Positions 1-6,482 of a stretch of 64,000 nt of DNA are shown piece after piece; positions within the stretch are counted from its first letter, which is position 1; every line of letters begins with the position of its first letter. A program made the translations under genes and the position numbers. The notes under the pieces were generated by a model that was given only the letters and a program-made list of their open reading frames with translations, was not told the origin of the DNA and searched no databases. Source of the DNA: Merdimonas sp963929015 (GTDB lineage: Bacteria; Bacillota; Clostridia; Lachnospirales; Lachnospiraceae). The stretch is taken from assembly GCF_963929015.1 (NCBI RefSeq), contig NZ_CAWVHE010000014.1, positions 1-64,000 of the forward strand, in the 5' to 3' direction.

Positions 1-145
1 ACACTAGATCGCGTGTTTCGTATGCCGCTCGTAATTCTGCATATTGTATCACTTCCAGCAAAGAAATATTCAGATTTGCTGCAAATTTCTCAAGAATTAT
101 TCTTGCAGCCTCTACTTTCTGATCCAGCTCATCCTCTTTTTTCAT
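1..145 (-). CDS. Partial small hypothetical protein downstream of the RAYT gene
   Basis: An open frame begins at an ATG whose first base is at 145 and runs off the left edge of the window, giving at least 48 residues. The start lies inside the last codons of the RAYT gene (17-nt overlap), so the two are probably translationally coupled. The visible peptide is charged and helical (KKEDELDQKVEAARIILEKF, then ALL-type hydrophobic heptads) with no motif I recognise. It may be an accessory protein of the transposase or unrelated. The call rests on frame openness and the overlap only; no family is assigned. Confidence 0.45.
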   Translation of the reverse strand, partial: MKKEDELDQKVEAARIILEKFAANLNISLLEVIQYAELRAAYETRDLV

Positions 146-704
146 CAATGAATAATTCCAGGCATTTTTGTTCGTGAAAAGCCAAAAATTCCCGACTATT
201 TCCAAAATGTTCCTTGATTTTTTTATAAGAATCTGCACATAGAATCTGATCTTCTTCATCATTCATTGTGCAGAATTCTTTCATGCTTCCGTAGGGATAG
301 CCGACGAGCTCACGGACCAGTCCGGCTTTTATCGGATTTAGATGAATATACCGAAGACAATTCCAAAAATATGACTCATCTTCTATACATTGACTTCGGT
401 AACGATTTTGAAACACATATCCAGTTCGTTGATGTTTATAGTTATAGTAAAGTGCGTATCTTGCTGAGATTACAGCCATGAAAAGTGCCAGGGTCTCTAA
501 TTCTCCCTGCACCAGCAAATGAAAATGATTTGGCATGATGCAATATGCATAGAAATTAACCTGATATTTTTTGTAGAATTCACGAATAATATTAAGCATT
601 CTGGAACGCTCACGCTTTTCTCCAAATATAGCTTTTCGATCAATCCCACGGTTAACGAGATGATATATTTTCGTTCTACTTTCTCTTCTAGGTTGTCGCG
701 CCAT
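129..704 (-). CDS. REP-associated tyrosine transposase (RAYT, Y1_Tnp family)
   Basis: A 191-residue single-strand DNA transposase of the IS200/RAYT type. The HUH metal-binding motif is visible as PNHFHLLV (His60 and His62). The C-terminal helix with RYIHLNPIKAGLV holds the likely nucleophilic tyrosine (near Tyr119), as in RAYT proteins. There is no tnpB-like partner and no flanking IS end, which fits a domesticated RAYT rather than an insertion sequence. Known RAYTs act on short palindromic REP sequences. A perfect 42-nt palindrome sits 47 nt upstream of this start, and two more copies occur in the window. Function is known for the family; action on these particular palindromes is inferred. 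Confidence 0.85.
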   Translation of the reverse strand: MARQPRRESRTKIYHLVNRGIDRKAIFGEKRERSRMLNIIREFYKKYQVNFYAYCIMPNHFHLLVQGELETLALFMAVISARYALYYNYKHQRTGYVFQNRYRSQCIEDESYFWNCLRYIHLNPIKAGLVRELVGYPYGSMKEFCTMNDEEDQILCADSYKKIKEHFGNSREFLAFHEQKCLELFIDEKRG

Positions 705-750
705 ATAATCCCTCCTTATCCAGATTCTGTGGATAAGAGACGGGATGTCT

Positions 751-792
751 CATTGGGGACGGGGGATTTCCAGAAATCCCCCGTCCCCAATG
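751..792. repeat. REP-like palindrome, family 1, copy 1
   Basis: Perfect inverted repeat with 20-nt arms (cattggggacgggggatttc) and a 2-nt centre 'ca', spanning 42 nt. It lies between the RAYT start and the 3' end of proS. Reading out of proS, no U-run follows, so it is not a canonical terminator. The same core recurs at 3310-3345 and, in opposite orientation, at 46361-46402. Confidence 0.9.
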
Positions 793-799
793 AAGAGTT

Positions 800-2239
800 T
801 TAATAAGATTTTCCCCAATATACCATGTGTTTTGCGGGTTTTCCACACCAGATACATTTATCGGAAATCATTTCTTCGTCTTCAATCAGACAGCGGGTTG
901 CTGCTCCGCCGGTTGCGTATTTTACTTCGCCCTCGCATTCGGGATCGCCGCACCAGCATGCTTTTACAAAACCACGGTTTTCTTTGAATTTCTCTACCAT
1001 CTCATCCAGAGTCACTGCGGTATCAATATGATCCTGCAGGAATTTGTTGGCTCTGTCGTACATATCCTGCTGCTCCTGTTCCAGGATCTCACGCAGTTTT
1101 ACCGCAATTTCATCCAGAGAAACTACAATCTTCTCGCGGTTGTCACGGCGTACTACAACAACCTGTTTTTTCTCCAGATCTTTTGGTCCGATCTCGATAC
1201 GGGTGGGGATTCCAAGAATCTCCTGCTCAGAGAATTTCCATCCGGTACTCTTGTCGGAGTCGTCTATTTTTACTCTATATCCTGCTTTCTTCAGTTCTTC
1301 GTAAAGTGCATAGGAGCTTTCCAGCACGCCTTCCTTATGCTGTGCGATCGGAATAATCCGGCACTCTACCGGAGCCACATGAGGCGGCAGCACCAGTCCG
1401 TCATCATCTCCGTGTACCATGATCAGAGCTCCGATACTTCTGGTGGACCATCCCCAGGAAGTCTCGTAAGCGCTCTGAAGCTGGTTATTTTTATCCACAT
1501 ACTTAATGCCGAAGGCGTCCGGGAATCCGCTTCCGAAGAAATGGCTGGTGGCAGACTGCAGAGCCTTGCCATCGTGCATCAACGCCTCGATGGTATAAGT
1601 ATCCTGTGCTCCGGCAAACTTCTCATTCTCTGCCTTTCTTCCGGCTACAAACGGAATCGCCATGGTCTCTCTGTAACAATCTTTGTAAACTTCCCACATC
1701 TGGATCGTTCTTGCCTCTGCTTCTTCATAAGTTGCATGAAGGGTGTGGCCTTCCTGCCACAAAAACTCCCTGGAACGAAGGAAAGGTCTGGTAGTTTTTT
1801 CCCAGCGAAGTACAGAGTTCCACTGGTTCCATACCTTCGGAAGATCCCGGTAAGAACGGACTGTCTTTGCCCACAGATCACAGAACAATGTCTCAGACGT
1901 CGGGCGGATGCACATCCGCTCCTGCAGTCTCTCCATACCACCGTGAGTAACCCACGCGACCTCAGGCGCAAATCCTTCCACATGATCCGCCTCTTTTTCC
2001 AGAAGACTCTCCGGGATCAATACCGGCAGATAAACATTTTCTACGCCGGTTTCTTTAAACCGTCTGTCCAGATCAGCCTGGATCAGCTCCCAGATCGCAT
2101 ATCCGTTGGGCAGATAATTCAGACAACCTTTTACACTGGAATAATCACACAGATTTGCTTCGCGGACTACATCTGTATACCACTGTGCAAAATTCTCATC
2201 ACGAGGTGTGATATTTTTGACTAATTTTTCCTTTGCCAT
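800..2239 (-). CDS. proS: Prolyl-tRNA synthetase, short (archaeal/eukaryote-like) type
   Basis: Charges tRNA-Pro with proline. The product is 479 residues, the length of the short ProRS class. That class has no INS editing domain between motifs 2 and 3, unlike the roughly 570-residue bacterial type. The C-terminal region has the zinc-like cysteine pattern of this class (CWCGDPECEG ... CIWCGKPAKH) and ends in a conserved aromatic tail. The start at 2239 was chosen because it begins MAKEKLVKN and follows AAAAGGAGAG with good spacing; the frame stays open upstream but that stretch is leader RNA. Expression is probably controlled by the T-box upstream. A freestanding ProX-like protein at 54689-55237 could supply the missing proofreading. 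Confidence 0.95.
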   Translation of the reverse strand: MAKEKLVKNITPRDENFAQWYTDVVREANLCDYSSVKGCLNYLPNGYAIWELIQADLDRRFKETGVENVYLPVLIPESLLEKEADHVEGFAPEVAWVTHGGMERLQERMCIRPTSETLFCDLWAKTVRSYRDLPKVWNQWNSVLRWEKTTRPFLRSREFLWQEGHTLHATYEEAEARTIQMWEVYKDCYRETMAIPFVAGRKAENEKFAGAQDTYTIEALMHDGKALQSATSHFFGSGFPDAFGIKYVDKNNQLQSAYETSWGWSTRSIGALIMVHGDDDGLVLPPHVAPVECRIIPIAQHKEGVLESSYALYEELKKAGYRVKIDDSDKSTGWKFSEQEILGIPTRIEIGPKDLEKKQVVVVRRDNREKIVVSLDEIAVKLREILEQEQQDMYDRANKFLQDHIDTAVTLDEMVEKFKENRGFVKACWCGDPECEGEVKYATGGAATRCLIEDEEMISDKCIWCGKPAKHMVYWGKSY

Positions 2240-2339
2240 GACTTTCTTCTCTCCTTTTCTCTGACAGCCGGAAACCTCCGGCACATTTTTGCTGCAGAAG
2301 CGCTGTCCCCGGCAAATAAAAACGCCGATCTTCGCGCTC

Positions 2340-2565
2340 CCCAAAAAAGGGACCGAAAAGCTCGGCGGTACCACCCTAGTTAACTGCCTTCTTCCGGCAG
2401 TTCGCTCATTTACCATTAACGCTGGCAACACGCTGCATTTTCATGCAGGGGCTCCAGGGCCGGTTCCACAAGAACTCCCGGCAGGAATCTCACACCCGCT
2501 GATTCCCTCTCTGTGCCTGCTCTCATGTACTAATCCCCTTCGCAGCCCATAAAAATCTTGAGTTA
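2340..2565 (-). promoter_or_regulatory. T-box leader of proS
   Basis: The minus strand holds the T-box sequence AGGGTGGTACCGCC (2364-2377), just before a hairpin with a T-run at 2343-2348. That is the arrangement of a tRNA-responsive transcription attenuator: uncharged tRNA-Pro would stabilise the antiterminator. The 5' part is GC-rich and foldable as expected for Stem I. I did not assign the specifier codon with certainty. Confidence 0.88.
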
Positions 2566-2571
2566 TCCGTA

Positions 2572-2600
2572 ATTCTAATCCATCCCTCCCCATTTGTCAA
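2572..2600 (-). promoter_or_regulatory. Sigma-A promoter of the proS T-box transcript
   Basis: On the minus strand TTGACA (2595-2600) is separated by 17 nt from TAGAAT (2572-2577). This predicts a transcript start near 2565, at the 5' end of the T-box leader. Confidence 0.75.
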
Positions 2601-2843
2601 GGGCGAACTCCCCCTTATCTACAGGAAATGTCCCCTCTGTACGCTTCAAAATTCCTCCCTTTTAAACTATAGATATTTCCCTTTCATCAATAAAAATACC
2701 CTTCATTCTCGAAAATGAAATCCTCTCATTATCAAGGCCGCAGACATCGCCATCACAAAATGCCGGATATTTGCATATTTCCTCCGGCTGTGCTTAAATA
2801 GAATTTAAGAAAGAAAAACAGCACACTGTAATCGGAGGAGCCC

Positions 2844-3663
2844 ATGTACCATTTATCATCAAAAACACCGTTACATATTTTATATGAAGACACACAGATC
2901 ATCGTCTGTGTCAAGCCGCCCGGAATCGCCACCCAGACTCGATCCACGGGAGCTCCGGATATGGTACGCCTGCTGAAACAACATCTGTACCAGATAAATC
3001 CTGCTTCCGGCGAGCCTTATCTGGCAGTCATCCACCGGCTGGATCAGCCGGTATCCGGTCTCCTGGTATTCGCCAAAACCCCGGCAGCGGCCAGAGAATT
3101 AAACCGCCAGCTGCAAAATCCAGACAAAACTTCTTTCGGCAAATATTATTGCGCCCTGGTGGAGGGCCCGCCCTCCAAAACCTTCCGGCATCCTGGAAAA
3201 CTATATGTGCCGGGATCCCCTCACCAACACTTCCAGAATATGCGATCCCGGAGAAAAAAATGCAAAACTTGCCCGATTAGAGTATGAAGTTGTGGAAAAC
3301 TCCTTCGGATGGGGACGGGGGATTTCCAGAAATCCCCCGTCCCCATCCGAAGGCACCACCCTATTTATCCACATTTTCACCGGACGCCATCACCAGATCC
3401 GGGTACAACTGGCTCATATGGGCTGTCCGATTGTGGGCGACACCAAATATAATCCACATTCCCGGGAAATTGCGGGGATAACGGGGATAACTTCCGCTCC
3501 TTCCGGTCATCCTGATACTCTCCGCGGCCAGTCAGACGTCCGGCCCACCGCCCGGCCCTGGCAACAGATCTGTCTGTGCGCCTGCCGGCTTACGTTCTTC
3601 CATCCGACGACAAAAAAACCCATGGCCTTCCAGATCAGCAATCTGGAAGACTATGGGTTCTGA
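2844..3663 (+). pseudogene. Frameshifted RluA-family pseudouridine synthase with an in-frame REP insertion
   Basis: RNA pseudouridine synthase of the RluA family. The first frame (from ATG 2844, RBS CGGAGGA) carries the catalytic HRLDQPVSGLLV motif, and the second carries the family's TGRHHQIRVQLAHMGCPIVGD motif. Homology switches frame by one base near 3181-3186: the reading ...VEGPPSKT continues as SGILENYMCRD only after dropping one base in 'accttcc'. The first frame ends at 3287. If the shift were repaired, the protein would be about 273 residues. Between 'EVVENS' and 'TTLFIHIF' there is an extra WGRGISRNPPSP peptide encoded entirely by the family-1 palindrome. The shift may be real decay or a sequence error. 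Confidence 0.8.
3302..3353. repeat. REP-like palindrome, family 1, copy 2, inside the rluA-like gene
   Basis: Perfect 52-nt inverted repeat: the 36-nt family core at 3310-3345 plus 8 flanking bases per side (ccttcgga/tccgaagg) that also pair. The core equals exactly 12 codons (tgg...cca) and keeps the reading frame of the downstream half of the pseudouridine synthase gene. Confidence 0.9.
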
Positions 3664-3698
3664 CACTCCTTATTCTGGCATTCCTTATTCTGCACTCC

Positions 3699-4934
3699 TT
3701 ATGCGCGTTTGCCGATCTGGATCTCCTGCTTCTTTGCATACAGGATGCACCGTGACACTACATCTACGATCAAGAAGCCCAGCGCGATGGCAAGACAGGT
3801 TTCCAGGAGCACTCCGGTCTCACTGCGGGCCATAGCCGAATCTGCGCTGACCCAGCCATACATCATATAGTAGAGATTTGGTCCGGGGATCAGCGGAAAG
3901 GCAGAGGCAGTCAGAAAAATCGTAGCCGGCGCCTTATTGATCCTGGACATAATAAAGGCATAGGCCGCCACAAACACCGCGCCCGCCATGGTCGCCCCAA
4001 AGTTGCTTGGCCAGATCGCAAACACCACCATATAGATCAGCCAGGTAAAAAACGCTCCGATCCCGGAATACATCACCTGCACGCCTTTGATCTTAAACCA
4101 CAGGGCAAATCCCACGCAGGCCACCGTACAGGAGATCAGCTGGATCACCGGATTGGAATTCAGGGTAAATCCATCGGAATGTCCGCCGCCCAGCAGCCAC
4201 ATGGCAATGGCGATCCCAAATGCGATCCCTGCCGCACCCAGGATCGAATTCATAATATTGATCAGTCCGGAAATAAAGTCTCTCTGCAGGATTTCCCGGA
4301 TGCCATTTGTCGTGCTAAGGGCACTGATCAGGAGCATGACGATCCCAATCATAATCCGGTCCGGATGAGTTCCGATCCCCAGGAAAGACATGGCGATGAT
4401 CACCATTTCCGCCAGAAATGCCAGGATCAGATTGTAGATCAAAAGATTGCTTTCCCGTTTTCCCAGCCAGTTTCCGGCAAACACGATCAGCGCAGACACC
4501 AGCCCCGCCACAATCCCGTCTACAAGCCCGCAGCCAAAGAACACGGCAAAGCCTGCGCCGCCCATAATGCCCGCCAGATAGGTCACCGGAAGCGACGGCT
4601 CTTTGCGCGCCATAACTTCCAGATATCTTTCGTGCAGCTCCTTCGCGTCCGGCGTATGGGCACAGACATATCTGGCCAGATTATTCAGATAATCCAGCCG
4701 GTCATAATTGATCCCGGTAGACTCAATATGCCGGATCTGCGTCAGGATCTCCCCCTCCGGCGTCTCCACGGTAATCTGGATATTACTGGGAATTGCAAAT
4801 ACATCATACCGCACAAATCCATAGCTTCTGCACATCCGGTACAGCGTATCATCCAGGCGGAAATTCTCCGCCCCGCTGCACAGCATGGCCTCTCCGATAT
4901 CCAGGATCCCTTCCAAAATCCGTTTGTAATCCAT
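3699..4934 (-). CDS. Threonine/serine exporter family protein (ThrE-like, fused two-domain form)
   Basis: Integral membrane protein of 411 residues. The N-terminal ~110 residues are the soluble part of the ThrE domain (GAENFRLDDTLYRMCRSYG, then PSNIQITVETPEG). About ten hydrophobic segments follow, in two blocks matching the DUF1212 and DUF3815 halves that are separate genes in some bacteria. Family members export threonine and serine; the substrate here is inferred. The gene is monocistronic and converges on the rluA-like pseudogene, leaving 35 nt between the two ends. Confidence 0.88.
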   Translation of the reverse strand: MDYKRILEGILDIGEAMLCSGAENFRLDDTLYRMCRSYGFVRYDVFAIPSNIQITVETPEGEILTQIRHIESTGINYDRLDYLNNLARYVCAHTPDAKELHERYLEVMARKEPSLPVTYLAGIMGGAGFAVFFGCGLVDGIVAGLVSALIVFAGNWLGKRESNLLIYNLILAFLAEMVIIAMSFLGIGTHPDRIMIGIVMLLISALSTTNGIREILQRDFISGLINIMNSILGAAGIAFGIAIAMWLLGGGHSDGFTLNSNPVIQLISCTVACVGFALWFKIKGVQVMYSGIGAFFTWLIYMVVFAIWPSNFGATMAGAVFVAAYAFIMSRINKAPATIFLTASAFPLIPGPNLYYMMYGWVSADSAMARSETGVLLETCLAIALGFLIVDVVSRCILYAKKQEIQIGKRA

Positions 4935-5105
4935 TCTCCATTCCTCCAGTTATTTTCCTAATCCCTCATCCTGCATCAAAAGAGCGCACGAAAACCTGCC
5001 TTTAGAGTCCCGCTCCGCTTCTCTTTCACATACAGCCCCCATTGTAGAAAATAACCCGGAAAAATGCAATGCTTTTTCCAAAAGTTAAAAAATACACAAT
5101 CTGTC

Positions 5106-5423
5106 TTAAAAAATCCGGGATATCCATTCCTCCGTATCCGGCAGGACCACATCCCGGGAAATCACCTCCTCGATCCTGTCACTGTCCACATCCAGCACCT
5201 TCATCTCCCGGCGGTCCATTGTCACAAACAAGGTAAATAAAAAACAGCACAAAAGAAAGCGGACCCCGAACGTTCCTCTCGGAAGGTCGTGCCCCTCTCC
5301 CTCATACAATCCGTGGCAGACTGCTCCATATCTTGGATGCACCACCGGAGCGCCCCCGTGGTCGCGGTAAAGGGAACGGGTCTCCTTCAAAAGTCTTTGC
5401 CTGCGTTTTTCCGGACTCTCCAC
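5106..5423 (-). CDS. Small membrane protein at the end of the ABC operon
   Basis: I do not recognise the family. A GTG start at 5423 is proposed because it directly follows a strong GGAAGGGGGAGA site; the frame is open further upstream without a better start. The ~105-residue product has a basic N-terminus (SPEKRRQRLLKETRSLYRDHGG), one clear membrane helix (FGVRFLLCCFLFTLFVTMDR) and an acidic C-terminal tail (DVDSDRIEEVISRDVVLPD). It follows the ABC ATPase and permease on the same strand, suggesting an accessory role for that transporter. Confidence 0.6.
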   Translation of the reverse strand: MESPEKRRQRLLKETRSLYRDHGGAPVVHPRYGAVCHGLYEGEGHDLPRGTFGVRFLLCCFLFTLFVTMDRREMKVLDVDSDRIEEVISRDVVLPDTEEWISRIF

Positions 5424-5633
5424 TGATTCTCCCCCTTCCTTTTCCGGCCGGGGAAGGACCGTCTCCCGCCTCTTTTTGCATACCGGTCCTGCATCTCCCC
5501 GTACCGTCATCCCTCTTCTTCCAATACAGTCTATGCCCGGCACCACACATAATATACCACTGCCGCAAGGAAGCGACGCCGCAGGCGGCATTTCCTTCCC
5601 AGGCAGTGAATTTCCGGGAAGAAAACGATGCCC

Positions 5634-6482
5634 TTACAACTCCTTCATCTTCACCAGAATTTCCTGATAAAAACTCTCCTGATCCTCCCCCCTGAATAGA
5701 TCCTCCAGGATCACGCCGTCCTTCAGAAGAATGAGGCGGCTGCAATAACTGGCCATCTTGGGATCGTGAGTCACCATGACGATGGTCTTGCCAAGTTCCT
5801 GATTGATCCGGGACATGGTAGAAATCACCACATCCCCGGACTTGGAATCCAGATTTCCGGTAGGCTCATCCGCCAGGATCAGCTCCGGGTCATTGATCAG
5901 CGCCCGGCAGATGGCCACTCTTTGCTTTTCCCCGCCGGAGAGCTCATATGGCTTCTTCTCCAGCAGCCCGCGAATCCCAAACTGTTCCGCCAGTTCTTCC
6001 GCCTTCGCGATACATTCCCGGGCAACGCCTTTATCCAGAATCTTAGGCAGCATAATATTCTCCTTCACCGTCAGGCTGTCCATCAGATAAAAATCCTGAA
6101 AGACAAACCCGATGTCCCTGCGGCGAATGTCCGCCAACTCATCTTTCCACAGCTCCTGCGTATCACTGCCTTTAAAATACAGACTGCCCCCGGTCTGCCG
6201 GTCAATCATACCAAGGATCTTAAGAAGCGTCGTCTTTCCGCAGCCGGAACGTCCCATAATTCCCACAAACTCCTGACGTTCCACCTGAAAATTCAATCCC
6301 TTCAGCACCCGGATCTCATGCTTTTCCTTCGGTTCCCCGGTCCCTGTATAATTCCGCACCAGATCCCTTGCCTCCAGAACCGGACAACTCTTAGCCGTAT
6401 CTCCTGCCCCGGTCCTCTTCTGCATCCGCTGATCTTCCATCTGTTTTTCTGCCCTCTGATCTGTCATCTTTTCCATCCTCAT
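5634..6482 (-). CDS. ABC transporter ATP-binding protein (MacB/BceA type)
   Basis: A 282-residue ATPase subunit with Walker A GRSGCGKTT, Q-loop region FVFQDFYLMD, signature LSGGEKQRV and Walker B LILADEPTGNL. This is the subfamily that pairs with FtsX-domain permeases in peptide or antibiotic efflux and lipoprotein-type systems. The start at 6482 is chosen because its ATGA overlaps the stop of the permease gene; about 30 residues of unconserved polar sequence precede the ABC domain. It is co-transcribed with the permease. No adjacent two-component system points to a specific antimicrobial-peptide role, so the substrate is unknown. Confidence 0.9.
   Translation of the reverse strand: MRMEKMTDQRAEKQMEDQRMQKRTGAGDTAKSCPVLEARDLVRNYTGTGEPKEKHEIRVLKGLNFQVERQEFVGIMGRSGCGKTTLLKILGMIDRQTGGSLYFKGSDTQELWKDELADIRRRDIGFVFQDFYLMDSLTVKENIMLPKILDKGVARECIAKAEELAEQFGIRGLLEKKPYELSGGEKQRVAICRALINDPELILADEPTGNLDSKSGDVVISTMSRINQELGKTIVMVTHDPKMASYCSRLILLKDGVILEDLFRGEDQESFYQEILVKMKEL

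Noticed and set aside
751..792. Rho-independent terminator of proS
   Set aside because: The palindrome is perfect but no U-run follows on the proS strand, and identical copies occur inside a coding region, so it is a dispersed repeat.
827..2224. Long plus-strand open frame opposite proS
   Set aside because: It is antisense to a clear synthetase, has no ribosome site and no recognisable motif; long shadow frames are common here because of codon bias.
2753..2947. Small minus-strand gene upstream of the rluA-like pseudogene
   Set aside because: No ribosome site; it covers the pseudogene's own start and promoter region in antisense.
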